A DNA stretch of 64,000 bases, from the NCBI GenBank assembly GCA_026636295.1, contig CP089459.1:806001-870000 (forward strand), in the 5' to 3' direction. The position numbers were made by a program, and so were the translations under genes. The notes beneath the pieces are model-generated. The model ran no database searches, was not told the origin of the DNA, and worked only from the letters and a program-made list of their open reading frames with translations. This DNA comes from Medakamo hakoo. Its lineage: Eukaryota > Chlorophyta > Trebouxiophyceae > Coccomyxaceae. Shown in pieces: positions 9,916 through 19,271 of this stretch (its first letter is position 1; each line of letters opens with the position of its first letter).

Positions 9916-11086
9916 ATGCGGGCGTCCTGCGCGGCCGCCGCCGCCCGTGCCGCCGACGTGCGTGGCCAGTTGGCCGCGGCCATGGGCCGGGCGACGGCTG
10001 GGCGGCCGGCCGTGGCCAGCGCGGCGCCGCGCGTCGCTCGCCCGGCCCTGGCCGCCCGCCTGGCCCGCCGCGGGCCGACCGCGTCCCGGCTGAGGTGAGG
10101 GCGGGGGCACACTCTCTCTTCGCGCCGCCGCCGAGGCTGGCACGGTGTTGGCACTCTCCCTTCTCTCCGCCTCTCTCTCGACTCACGCGGCGCGCGCGCC
10201 ACCCCGACTCTACCACCAAACCCGCACCAACACCAGCGCCCGCCGTTCCCCTGCCGTCGTCCGCGCATGGGGCGAACCCGTCGAATGGCAGGCCGCCACG
10301 GTCGTGGAATCCAGCCCGGCCGCGACGAACGTGAGTGGTTTATGTCGGAGGGGTGGGCAGGCCCGCGTTCCGTCGTCCCATCCTCTCACGTGACAAAAAA
10401 ACAAAAAACCGCCGCCGCCATCCCAACAGCTCACGCGCGTCGTCCTGGACGTGGGCGACCGGGCGGCCGGCTACACCACTCCAGGACAGTACATCCAGGT
10501 CCGCCTGGGCGGCCCCGACGCGAAGCCGGGCTTCTTCGCCGTCGCGTCCCCGCCCCCTAAAGGCGGCGAAGCCAAGGGCACGCTCGAACTGCTCATCCGG
10601 TCGGGCGCGGGCGGCGCCGCCGCGGACGCCCTGGCCTCCACTCCACCGGGTTCCACTGTCGACGCCTCGCCCATCCAGGGCCGCGGCTTCCCCATTGACC
10701 GCATCCCGCCCTCGGCCGTGGACACGGTGCTGCTGTTTGCGACGGGGTCTGGCATCGCCCCCGTGGCCGCGCTCATCGAGTCCGGCGCCCTCCAAGCGCA
10801 AAAGCGGCGGGACGTCCGCCTGTACTACGGCACCGCCAACAGGGACGCGACGGCCTTCGCCGACCGGGCGGGGGCCTGGGCCGACGCCTACGGCGTGCGC
10901 ACGATCAACGTGTTTTCGGATGACGGCGACGACTACGTGCAGGACGCCTTTGCCGCGAGCGGCGGGCTGGCGGACCCGGCGCGGGTGGGCGCGGTGCTGT
11001 GCGGGCAGCGGGAGATGTGCGATGCGGTGAAGGGCCTGCTCTCGGAGGCGGGCGTGCCGGCGGAGGCGGTGCTGCTCAACTTTTGA
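9916..11086 (+). CDS. Chloroplast FAD/NAD(P)-binding oxidoreductase, ferredoxin-reductase fold (pKIWI502-like)
   Basis: Three exons: 9916-10094, 10237-10330 and 10430-11086, phases 2 and 0, 309 residues. The first exon is an Ala/Arg-rich transit peptide. The body is a two-domain flavin reductase: a FAD-binding barrel (GYTTPGQYIQVRL; the RxYS motif is not obvious) and an NAD(P)-binding domain (LLFATGSGIAPVAALIES with the GTGIAP-type loop; VRLYYGTAN; GAVLCGQREMC). This matches the plant group annotated from the kiwifruit pKIWI502 protein, whose substrate is not established. It sits 173 bases upstream of CDKB on the same strand. Confidence 0.82.
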
Positions 11087-11259
11087 TGAAGGAGAGAGAG
11101 GCGGGTGGGGGAGAAGACGGGGAGTGGAGGTTGCAGTCAGACTCGTGACACGGCGAGTGGAGAGGACCTCGCGAATTCTTTTTTCCGTGCCACGCGCGCA
11201 CACACTCTCCGCCTCCCACACGCACGCACGCACACTCACGCAGCAGCCTGCAGACAGTC

Positions 11260-13031
11260 ATGGACGCGTACGAGAAGCTGGAGAAGATTGGCGAGGGCAC
11301 GTACGGCAAGGTGTACAAAGCCCGCGACAAAAACACGGGCGCGCTCGTCGCGCTCAAGAAGACGCGGCTGGAGGTGCGTCGCTGGGGGAGGGGGTGTGAT
11401 GAGGTGGAAGCGAGCGTGGCGCGGGTTGCTGGCTGTCCAGGGCCGTCAACGAGGGCGGTGGCGGGCGAGTGGGAGGGGCGGCGAGGCGAGGCGCGGGCGG
11501 CGCGGGATTCGCTTTCGGCGCGCATGCAGCGAGGCGCAGCGACCTGTCCCGCGCCGCCTCCTCGCGTTGGCGGGTGGGCTCACGGCCTCACACGCCCGCG
11601 GGCGCGCGTCTGTGCGTGCTCCTGGCCCCAGCCGTGCACGCTCGAGGCGGCCGAATGAGCGAGAGACGCCGCGCCTTTTTGCCCGCACACACAAACGAGC
11701 GCGCCGCCAGCCCCCCACCCCCTCAACCTCGTGCTGCTCCCCGCCCCTCACACACCACCCGCACGATCAGATGGAGGAGGAAGGCGTCCCCTCCACCGCC
11801 CTGCGCGAAGTCTCCCTGCTCCAGATGCTGTCCGAGTCCAACCACGTCGTCAAGTGCGTTTTTTCCTGTGTGTGTTGGGTGGTGGGCCGGCGCCGAAAAG
11901 GCGTTCCCAGCACCGGGCCCGCGCCATTCAAAACCCCACTCTCCTCTCACCATCCGTTCGCCCGCACTCCCCTCAATCCAGGCTCCTGTGCGTGGAGCAC
12001 GTCGAGGAACACAGCAAGCCAGTCCTGTACCTGGTGCGTGTCGCGCCGGTCGTGGCTTTTTCTTCCCCGGTGGACACGCCACGCCTCCCCCCCCCCCCCC
12101 TCACCACCTCTCACCCCTCCTTCCACCCTCTCTCAGGTCTTTGAGTTCCTGTCGACCGACCTGAAAAAGTGGATGGACCGGCACGGGAAAGGCCCGCAAT
12201 TCCCGCTGGACGCGCTGACCATCAAGGTGAGGGTGAGAGCGGCGAAGCATGGGGCCCCGCGCGGAATGGGCCGGCACGACGCCTTTTTTTGCATCCCACC
12301 TTCCCATACCGCCACCCCTCCAAACACACACACACGCGCGCCCGCCAACACAGTCCCTCATGTACCAACTCCTGAAAGGCGTCGCCCACTGCCACCGCCA
12401 CGGCGTCATGCACCGCGACCTCAAGCCCCAAAACCTGCTGGTCGCGGGCGTGCCCGGCCGGCACGGGTCCCCGCCGCCCGCGGGCGCGCCCCCCGCCGAA
12501 CCGCCCGCCAACCCGTCCGTCCCCTGCCTGCTCAAAATCGCCGACTTGGGCTTGGGCCGCGCGTTTTCGCTGCCCATCAAGGCTTACACCCACGAAATCG
12601 TCACGCTCTGGTACCGGGCGCCCGAGGTGTTGCTCGGCGGGACGCACTACTCGCCCGCCGTCGACATTTGGAGCGTGGCCTGCATCTTTGCCGAACTGGT
12701 GCGCAAGCAGGCCCTGCTGCCCGGCGACTCCGAGCTCCAGCAACTGCTCCACATCTTCAAGCTGCTGGGCACGCCCGACGAAGCGACCTGGCCGGGCGTG
12801 ACCCGGCTGCGGGACTGGCACGAGTTCCCGCGCTGGGCGCCGCAGGACCTGTCGAAAGTGTTCCCGACCCTGGAGCCCGCGGGCATCGACCTCATGGCCC
12901 GCATGTTTGCGTACGACCCGGCCGCCCGCATCTCGGCGGTGGACGCTTTGGCCCACCCGTACTTTGACGGCTTGGACGTGGCGGCCGTCGACGCGCTGGA
13001 GAGCGAGGCCATCCGCGGGCGGGGAGGGTGA
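11260..13031 (+). CDS. CDKB: B-type cyclin-dependent kinase
   Basis: Five exons: 11260-11373, 11771-11853, 11982-12033, 12137-12226 and 12354-13031, 338 residues. Ser/Thr kinase of the plant-specific CDKB group that drives G2/M with cyclins. The Gly loop is GEGTYGKV (11-18); the cyclin-binding helix is PSTALRE (45-51) inside the CDKB hallmark [16 protein letters not shown]; the catalytic loop is HRDLKPQN (133-140); the activation loop start is DLGLGRAFS and the T-loop [16 protein letters not shown]. An unusual Pro/Ala-rich insert of about 28 residues (144-171) separates the catalytic loop from the DLG, in a spot that faces solvent in kinases. Small exons (52 and 83 bases) were placed by splice consensus and family fit. 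Confidence 0.94.
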
Positions 13032-13300
13032 GGCATGGATGGGGAGGGCGGGTGGGTGGGTGGGGCGCGGGGAAGCGTGCGGCGGGACAGTTTCCTTACA
13101 TGGGATGGGAGAGCGCCAGGGGCGGGGGGGACGCCAACGCGTGAGTCAAGACTGTCGTGAAGAGACCCGAGACCTGAGACGAATTTTCTTCGAAAAATCC
13201 CGAAAAGCGCTCAACACAATTAAAAAAAAAACGCACACATAAAAAACACCTGCTGCTGCTGGAAAGAAACAACGAAACACACCTCTCAACTCTCTCCCTT

Positions 13301-15181
13301 TCACCACCCCTGCACCGCCGCTTCCCCGCCCGCCCGCCGGGCCGGCATCAGGCGGGCCAGCCAGGAGAGCAAGGGCGGGCCCGCGTCGACCGGGTGCGTG
13401 TGTGCGTGGGCGTGACCGTGGTGGACGGGGCGCCGGGCGGGCGGGTGTGTCGGCCCCAAGCCCAGGCGTTCCATCGCCTCTTCGGGCGGGGAGGGCGGGG
13501 CGAGCGCCGCGCCTCCCCCCCTGCACGCTTCCAGGCCCGCGACGCACCAAGGGTGCGCCGCCACCCGGCCCGCACTCGGCCGCTGCGCCGGGTCCACCCG
13601 CAGCAGGGACGACAGGAAGGCCGTCGCGGCGGGCGAGGCGGGCCCGCCCGCCCCGCCCGCGAGCGCGGCGGCGAGCGAGGCGTCCACCCAGCCTTGCAGG
13701 GCGTCGACGCTCCCCGCGCCGGGGCCCGCCGCCGCGGCCAGCAGGGCGGCGGGCAGCGTGAACGTCGGCGGCGTCGCGCCGGGCCCCGCCAACAGGCTGG
13801 CCGCGAGCGCGCCCAACGCCCACACATCCCCGGCCGGTCCGTGGCGGGCACGCCCGGGCCGCGCGCGCGCCACTTCGGGCGCCGGGTGCGGGCAGGGCGG
13901 GCGGCCCGTCGCCTCGTGGGCGGACCCGCCCACGGCCGGCAGGCGGGCGGCCGTGGGCCCGGCGGCCAGGCGGGCGGACAGGGGGGACCAGGCAGGCGGC
14001 CCGCCGCCCGGCAGACAGGAGGGCACGACCACCTCGACGACGACAGCGCCCGCGCACACGGCCCGGTGGACGACGCCGCAGCTGTGCAGGGTGTCGAGCG
14101 CCGCGGCCAGCCGGCCGACCAGGGCTGCAACGGCGGCTTCGGGCAGCGGGCGGGCGGGCGGCGGCGCGGCTGCGAGCGCGGCTGCGAGGGTGGTCGTCGT
14201 CGTCGCCGCCCCCGCGGTGGTGGACGTGCCAGCACCGCCACCGCCGCCGCCGCCCACCCACAGGAGCCCGCCACCCGGGTCGGCCACCTCCACAGGCGGC
14301 GGTGGCGGCGGCGCCGCTGCGGCTGTGGACCCGGTGAGCACGGCGTCCCGCGGCGCGCCCGCCGCGGCGGCCAGGGCGGGCGCGAGCGACCGGCGCGCCG
14401 GGCGGCCGGGGCAGAGGCCGCCGCCGCCGCCGCCGCCGCCGCTCCCACCGCCGGGCTTGGGCCGGGGCGCCCGCCCGCGCTCCGGCGAGGCCGCCGGGTC
14501 CAGCAGGGCATCCCAGGAGACGGGCAAGGACGGAGCGCGCCGGACGCCGCGTTGCTGGCGCGGCGGGGTCACAGACGGCCGGGCCGGCAGGGGAAAGGTG
14601 GCCGGCGGCGCCGTGTCGGCCCGGGCGAGGGCGGGCGGCGGGCGGTGGGCTGGCGGCGGCGGCGGCGGCGGCCGTGGCTGGCCGGGCCAGCCGCCCGCTG
14701 CCGCGGCTGCCACGGCCGCCGCCGCCCGGCTGGCCGCGGCGTGGGCCATGGCGGCCGCCGCCGCGGCGGCCGCCGCGGCCGCGGTCGTGCTGGTGGGCGC
14801 CGGCGGCCCGACGGCGGCGTGGTGGTGGGCGGCGTGGTGGAGGTGTGGACGCGGCGCGTCGCCCGGCTGCCCTCCGCCCGGCCACCTGCCCACACCCGCT
14901 GCTGCCGCCGCCGCCCGGGCGGCGTGCGGGTGGTGGTACCGCGAGGTCAGGAGCGCGTACGCGTCCGCCGCAGCGAGCGACGACGGCCGGTGGTGGTGGT
15001 GTGGTTGGAGGTACGGGGTGGGCGCGGCCGCCGCACACGCAGACAGCGGGCCCGGGCCGGCTGCAGGCGGCGCCGTCGCCGCCTCGGGTTCGCACGCGGA
15101 GTCGTCGCCCGGCCAGCCTGCCTTGGTCGCCGGGGCGGCTGGGGCGGGCCCCCGGCGGGAGTAGCCGCCGGCGGGGCGCAT
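13301..15181 (-). CDS. Pseudokinase with long low-complexity N-terminus
   Basis: A single frame of 626 residues. The C-terminal third folds like a protein kinase C-lobe: LAAALDTLHSCGVVHRAV (subdomain VIb), CPHPAPEVARA in place of the APE, GDVWALGALAASLLAG (subdomain IX) and LLRVDPAQRPSAGRVAAHPW (subdomain XI). The catalytic HRD-K-N is HRA-C-A, and neither a DFG nor a convincing Gly loop or VAIK lysine is visible, so it is probably catalytically dead. The N-terminal 350 residues are Ala, Pro, His and Gly runs. Specific family not recognised. Convergent with CDKB (269 bases between stops). A second start is possible because the N-terminal frame is open. Confidence 0.62.
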   Translation of the reverse strand: MRPAGGYSRRGPAPAAPATKAGWPGDDSACEPEAATAPPAAGPGPLSACAAAAPTPYLQPHHHHRPSSLAAADAYALLTSRYHHPHAARAAAAAAGVGRWPGGGQPGDAPRPHLHHAAHHHAAVGPPAPTSTTAAAAAAAAAAAMAHAAASRAAAAVAAAAAGGWPGQPRPPPPPPPAHRPPPALARADTAPPATFPLPARPSVTPPRQQRGVRRAPSLPVSWDALLDPAASPERGRAPRPKPGGGSGGGGGGGGLCPGRPARRSLAPALAAAAGAPRDAVLTGSTAAAAPPPPPPVEVADPGGGLLWVGGGGGGGAGTSTTAGAATTTTTLAAALAAAPPPARPLPEAAVAALVGRLAAALDTLHSCGVVHRAVCAGAVVVEVVVPSCLPGGGPPAWSPLSARLAAGPTAARLPAVGGSAHEATGRPPCPHPAPEVARARPGRARHGPAGDVWALGALAASLLAGPGATPPTFTLPAALLAAAAGPGAGSVDALQGWVDASLAAALAGGAGGPASPAATAFLSSLLRVDPAQRPSAGRVAAHPWCVAGLEACRGGGAALAPPSPPEEAMERLGLGPTHPPARRPVHHGHAHAHTHPVDAGPPLLSWLARLMPARRAGGEAAVQGW

Positions 15182-15492
15182 GTTGCAAGGCTAGCGCGCG
15201 CGTTTCAAACAAAAAATTGGTCGCGCCGCGCAAGACCACTCGCGCCCGGCAAATGGGCTCGGCGCGGGGGGGTGGGCGCGCGCTCCCGCCGTGAGAAAGT
15301 CAGGTGCTGGTCTTGGCGCCCTCGGCGTGGGCGAAAAAAAGGCGAGCGACCCGCGTGTGCGGGCGGCGCGCCGACGGAAACACACTGGCGCGGCGCCTCA
15401 CGAGCGCGCCAGGGGTGGGCAGTGGGCAGACACGGGTGTGCGCGGTGCACCACACCCCTCCCCCTCCCCCCTACCCCCCCTACCCCCACACC
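15182..15492. other. Intergenic region upstream of the pseudokinase
   Basis: 311 bases between two minus-strand genes; the probable promoter of the pseudokinase and the 3' UTR of Hikeshi. No gene seen. Confidence 0.5.
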
Positions 15493-16176
15493 CTACCCCT
15501 CCCGCCGCCGGGTCAACCAGTCCGGGTCGGCGCGCGTCCGCTCCTCGAACCGGGCATACCACCGGTCTATGGCCGCCGCCGGGATGAGGAGGGCGGGCTG
15601 GCCGTCGGGCGTGCGCACGCCCGCGGCCGCGCCCGCCGACGCGAAGGACTCGAGGTATCTGAACGCGTCGCGGCCGACCAGGCGGCCCCAGTCGGCCGCG
15701 GACGCCCGGCGCTCGCCCTGCTTGGCCAGGGCGTCGGCCAGGGGTTCCAGGGAGACGCCCACCAGCGCGGTCCCGGGCGCCGCGCCGGGCGGCGGCGTCG
15801 TCGCGACGCCCGCAAAGGCGCCGCCGCCCACCGCGGCCCGCGCCGCGGCGTCCCCGACGGCGCCCGGCCAGGACAGGGGCAGGACGGCCGAGGGACAGCC
15901 GCCGTGCACGCAGCCGCGGTACTCCCACCCGCCGCACCCGGCCGTCGCGACGTACAGGCCGACCGCGGCGTCGGGCGCCAGCGCGCCGGGCCCCGTCAGG
16001 AAGAGGACGACGTCCCGGGCGGCCGTCGCGGCGGCCGGGCCCAGCGCCGCGCCCACGTCCAGCGTCCAGTGCGCGGGGCCGGAGGGGGTGAAGGTCGACG
16101 ACGGGATGGGGAAGCCGGCCGCCGTGTCTGGGAACAGGACGCCAAAGGGCGGGGGCGGCTGCGGTGGCGCGGCCAT
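15493..16176 (-). CDS. HIKESHI: Hikeshi (OPI10-type Hsp70 nuclear import carrier)
   Basis: One exon, 227 residues. Hikeshi binds ATP-loaded Hsp70 and carries it through nuclear pores under heat stress. The sequence matches the family (DUF775): PPFGVLFPDTAAGFP at the start, a beta-sandwich with DVVLFLTGP, VGLYVATAGCGGWEYRGCV, GCPSAVLPLSWPG, then GTALVGVSLEPLA and a C-terminal helix ending in AIDRWYARFEERTRADPDW. The Pro-rich opening MAAPPQPPPP is family-like. Its ATG lies only 31 bases after the stop of a spliced 38-codon gene on the same strand, with no room for a normal promoter, so the two may share one mRNA. Confidence 0.88.
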   Translation of the reverse strand: MAAPPQPPPPFGVLFPDTAAGFPIPSSTFTPSGPAHWTLDVGAALGPAAATAARDVVLFLTGPGALAPDAAVGLYVATAGCGGWEYRGCVHGGCPSAVLPLSWPGAVGDAAARAAVGGGAFAGVATTPPPGAAPGTALVGVSLEPLADALAKQGERRASAADWGRLVGRDAFRYLESFASAGAAAGVRTPDGQPALLIPAAAIDRWYARFEERTRADPDWLTRRREG

Positions 16177-16207
16177 TGTTTGGCGCTGCTGCTCTCCCCC
16201 CTGCCTC

Positions 16208-16436
16208 TCACTGGCGTTTCGCGCCGGACACGGGGATGGTCTGTTGTGTTCGGGTGGCAGGCCGCCGTGAGATGGACGGCGAGACGGGGGGGGGGGGGGG
16301 CGGCGGGCGGGTTGCGGCCAAAAAAGTGTTTGTTTGGTGTGTGCTCACTCACCAGGTCCGGCTTGTACAGAAAGTGGACGACGGACGCACCGGCCAGCAA
16401 GGAGGCGAGTGCGACCGCGTATGCCTTGCCGTACAT
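16208..16436 (-). CDS. UQCC6: Brawnin/UQCC6-like mitochondrial microprotein (38 residues)
   Basis: Two exons: 16436-16353 and 16240-16208, phase 0. The first ends ...HFLYKPDL before a GTGAGT donor; the second, after an AACAG acceptor, reads TIPVSGAKRQ and stops. The single membrane helix (MYGKAYAVALASLLAG) followed by AS-VVH and a Y-[KR]-P-[DN]-L-TIP motif is the signature of the DUF4516 / C12orf73 (Brawnin) family, needed for assembly of respiratory complex III in the mitochondrial inner membrane. It is at the short end for the family, which is about 70 residues in animals; a shorter tail follows TIP here. The intron has a long G run (C on the coding strand). It lies 31 bases upstream of Hikeshi and is divergent from the 92-residue gene. 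Confidence 0.8.
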
Positions 16437-16490
16437 GTGCGGCGAGGACCAGGGGCGGGGGCAGCGCGGTTTCCCCCCCGTGCGGCCCGT

Positions 16491-16512
16491 AGCAAAAGAA
16501 AGTTCTTTTGCT
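16491..16512. repeat. 22-bp inverted repeat in the divergent promoter
   Basis: AGCAAAAGAA (16491-16500) and its exact complement TTCTTTTGCT (16503-16512) are separated by two bases, in the 216-base space between the Brawnin-like gene and the 92-residue gene. It could be a symmetric binding site serving both directions; that is inference. Confidence 0.75.
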
Positions 16513-16652
16513 GCGTGTGAAGAGCAAAGTGGTGTTGCGTGCGCTGGCCGAGGCTCTCACTCGCCCTTTCTTTTTTTTTTTTCTCTCGTGCCGCCCCGCA
16601 ACAGAAAAGGCGCGCACCTCGCAACCTCCACTCCTTCCTGACCAGATCAACC

Positions 16653-17148
16653 ATGCCCCTCTGGTGGGGCAAGAAAAAGGCGGAGGCCGAGGCTGAGGAG
16701 GCAGTCAAAGAAGGCGACGAGAGGTGAGGACGAGCGGGGGCCAATTGGGTCTGCGGCACCCGCATGGCCGCCGCGGAAAGAAACGACGCGCCCCGCCCAG
16801 CCGCTCACACCCCCTGCCCATCCAAAACACAGCCCGCCCCCTGACGTCAACCGGACGGGCCCGCCGCCATCCAGTCGCGGCACGGCCGGCAGCGTGGACT
16901 TTGGGTGCGTTGAGCAGTCTCTTGATGGCAGGGCCCGCCCCCCCCCCTCCCCCCCACCCGCGCCGCCTGGGACAGACACTCACCTCTTGTGACCCTCCCG
17001 TCAAAACAACAGCGACGGCGCCGCCAACGCCCCCTCCGTTGTCGGCGTCTGCCAGCCCGTCGGTGGTGCCGTCGAAGCCGTGGCGGCCTGTTACTGGCGC
17101 TTGGTGCCGGGAAAAAAAGGGTCGCCCAAATACCACATCGATTTTTAA
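16653..17148 (+). CDS. Small protein of unknown function (92 residues)
   Basis: Three exons: 16653-16723, 16833-16904 and 17013-17148, with consistent phases (2, 2) and good donors (GTGAGG, GTGCGT). The N-terminus MPLWWGKKKAEAEAEEAVK is basic then acidic; a Pro/Ser-rich middle follows; the C-terminal half (GVCQPVGGAVEAVAACYW, then a basic turn and SPKYHIDF) looks folded and ends cleanly. No family recognised. It is divergent from the Brawnin-Hikeshi pair and convergent with the chloroplast sensor kinase gene (74 bases between stops). The reading is supported by exon phase and G/C at third positions, not by homology. Confidence 0.6.
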
Positions 17149-17222
17149 AGTGCGCGGAGGCTAGGGGGGACGGACGGGCGTGCAAAAAATCAATGCTTTT
17201 TTTCCCCCTCTCGCTTTACAAT

Positions 17223-19124
17223 TCACGGCGCGGGCGGGAGCCAGATGCGGACGCGGGTGCCGATTGGGTCGGCGCTCTCACCGTCCACCGCCGGGCCGAC
17301 GACGAGGCGCGCGCCCGCGCCGGCCGCGGCGCGGGTTGCGGCTGCAAGGGCGACGGCGCCCGAGCCGCTCGGCAAGCCCGCCGCCAAGCGGGCCACCGCT
17401 TCCGCAGCCGACGGTTCGGGCGGGCTGATGATGGGCTGCTGGGCGGGCGGGTCGGCGACGACGGTGGTGGTCGTCGTGGTGGCGGGGGTGGCGGTGGTCG
17501 GCGCCGGCGCTGGCGCGGCGGCCGCCGCAGCCGCGGCGGCCGCGGCGGCCCGCGCCCGAGACAAATGGTTGGCCAGGGCGCGCGCCATGCCGGCGCCCGT
17601 GTCCACAACGTCCACGACGGCTGACGCGGCCGCCGTGGCCGCGGCGGGGCCGCCACCGCCACCCTGCTCCGACCCGGCCGCGGCGCTGGCCAGGCGCACG
17701 GCCACCCGCCCGCCGCGCGCGCACCGTTGGAGCGCCGAGTCGACCGCGTCTCCCACCATGGCCCGCAGGGCGGACGGCGGCACGCACGTCCGCGGCGGTG
17801 GAGACGGGCCTGCGTCAAAGGCCAGGTCGATGCCCAATGCCTCGGCAACGGGGCGGGCGGCCTCGACGGCGGCCGCCAAGGCGGCCACCGGGTCACCCGC
17901 GTCGGCTGTGCACGCGTCGCCGCTCTCGCCGTCCGCCGCGCTGCTGCTGGCCACGAGCGCGGGAGGCGGCGGCGGTGGCTGTGGTGCAGTTGGCGGTGCT
18001 GGCAGGGCGGCCAGCGGGCCCGCCGGCAGGGCGTCCGTGTCGCGCGCCGTTGCCGGCAGCGCCGCCGCCGCGGCCGCAGGCGGTGGCACCGCCCGCCGCG
18101 CGCGCGCGGGCGGCGGGTGCAGGGCCGCCGCCAACGCAGCCACGACTTCCGCCAGCCTGTCGCCCTGGGTGACCACGCCCGCCGCCATGTCCCGCGCCGC
18201 CGCCGCGCCGTCCGGGGACGGCGTGGCAGCGCGTGGCAGCAGCATCGCGCCAAACGTCCGCAGCGCGGCGAGCGGCCCGCGCGCGGCTTCGACCAGGGAC
18301 GCGGCGGCCGCGCGCCGCGCCGCTCCGTCGGCCGCGTCCAGCGCCGCCCGCACGTCTAGCGCCGCAGCGGACGCCAGCACAGCTGCGGCGGAGGTGAGGG
18401 CCGCGATGTCCGCCTCGTCGGGCTCGTAGGGCGCCGCGTCCTCGGCGTCGGACTCGGGACTCCCACCGCCCACGCTGGCGTCCAGCTCGACGACGAGCAG
18501 GCCCAGGAGGAAGCGCCCGCCCGCCAGGGGCAGGACGAGGCCGCGTCCGCCGGGCAGGGGGACGCACGCCCGCCGCGCCAGGTAATCCTCCGCCGCCGCG
18601 TCCAGGTCGTCGCCCAGTCCGTCCAGCGCGAGCGTGGGCGCGTCGCCGCCACCGTCTGACGCGCCGTCCGCCTCGCCGCCGCCGGCGCTGGAGAGCGTGG
18701 CCAGCCGGCGCAGGCGGAGGCGACCAGATGCCAGCGATGCGGCCGTGCGGACGTAGGCGGCGGCCCGCACGGCGGCGGGCCCGCCGCCGGGCCGGCCCGA
18801 GGCCGCGGCCGCGCCGGCGAGGAGCGGGGGCAACAGCCGCAGCTGGGCCGCGAAAATGTCGGCCAGGTCCAGGGACGGCTCCGCCTCCTCCGCGGCTTCG
18901 ACCAGGCTGGGTGGCGGGGTGGCGTTGCCCGAGAAGGCTGGCGACGGACCGAGCCTCTGGTGGTGTCGTGCCCGCCTCCGCCTCCGTGCAAGAGGAGGCG
19001 TGTGGCGGGCGGGCAGAGGTGGCGGTGCGGCTGCTGCTCGCGCATGCGCGCCCGCGCCAGCGGCCGCCGCGACACTGCCCGGGCCCGGGCCCGCGACGGC
19101 AGCAACCCGTCCGACGGGCCGCAT
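17223..19124 (-). CDS. CSK: Chloroplast sensor kinase (CSK/Hik2 family) with degenerate phosphorylation site
   Basis: A single exon of 633 residues from MRPVGR, which opens an Arg/Ala transit peptide. A GAF-like sensor segment follows (FAAQLRLLPPLLAG; the ACVPLPGGRGLVLPLAGGRFLLGLL strand pair). The dimerisation motif VEAARGPLAALRTFGAML matches cyanobacterial Hik2 and CSK (V-H-x-L-R-N-P-L-x-ALRTFGK), but the phospho-acceptor His is Glu (about residue 279), as in land-plant CSK. The ATPase part keeps DTGAGM (G1); its N box reads GDAVDSAL with Asp for the key Asn. CSK couples plastoquinone redox state to transcription of photosystem genes. Large Ala/Pro/Thr insertions break the C-terminal domain. 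Divergent from the RavA-like gene with 147 bases between starts. Confidence 0.8.
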   Translation of the reverse strand: MRPVGRVAAVAGPGPGSVAAAAGAGAHARAAAAPPPLPARHTPPLARRRRRARHHQRLGPSPAFSGNATPPPSLVEAAEEAEPSLDLADIFAAQLRLLPPLLAGAAAASGRPGGGPAAVRAAAYVRTAASLASGRLRLRRLATLSSAGGGEADGASDGGGDAPTLALDGLGDDLDAAAEDYLARRACVPLPGGRGLVLPLAGGRFLLGLLVVELDASVGGGSPESDAEDAAPYEPDEADIAALTSAAAVLASAAALDVRAALDAADGAARRAAAASLVEAARGPLAALRTFGAMLLPRAATPSPDGAAAARDMAAGVVTQGDRLAEVVAALAAALHPPPARARRAVPPPAAAAAALPATARDTDALPAGPLAALPAPPTAPQPPPPPPALVASSSAADGESGDACTADAGDPVAALAAAVEAARPVAEALGIDLAFDAGPSPPPRTCVPPSALRAMVGDAVDSALQRCARGGRVAVRLASAAAGSEQGGGGGPAAATAAASAVVDVVDTGAGMARALANHLSRARAAAAAAAAAAAAPAPAPTTATPATTTTTTVVADPPAQQPIISPPEPSAAEAVARLAAGLPSGSGAVALAAATRAAAGAGARLVVGPAVDGESADPIGTRVRIWLPPAP

Positions 19125-19271
19125 CGTGCGGCGCGAGGTGGGCCGGGCTGGGCGGGTGCGTGCGTGCGGAGAGTCGGAGTTTTGGGGTGTGAGAACTTGC
19201 GCGGCCAGCGCGCTCTCCACACTTCCCCTTTGTGTTTTTCCCTCTCCGGCGGAAGAGACGAAGCGACAAGC

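Noticed and set aside
15205-15489. Long frames on both strands between the pseudokinase and Hikeshi
   Set aside because: Composition is uneven at third positions and there is no family resemblance; more likely UTR and promoter.
13394-16270. 958-codon plus-strand frame across the pseudokinase and Hikeshi
   Set aside because: Arg/Gly-rich shadow, spans two genes with clear minus-strand domains.
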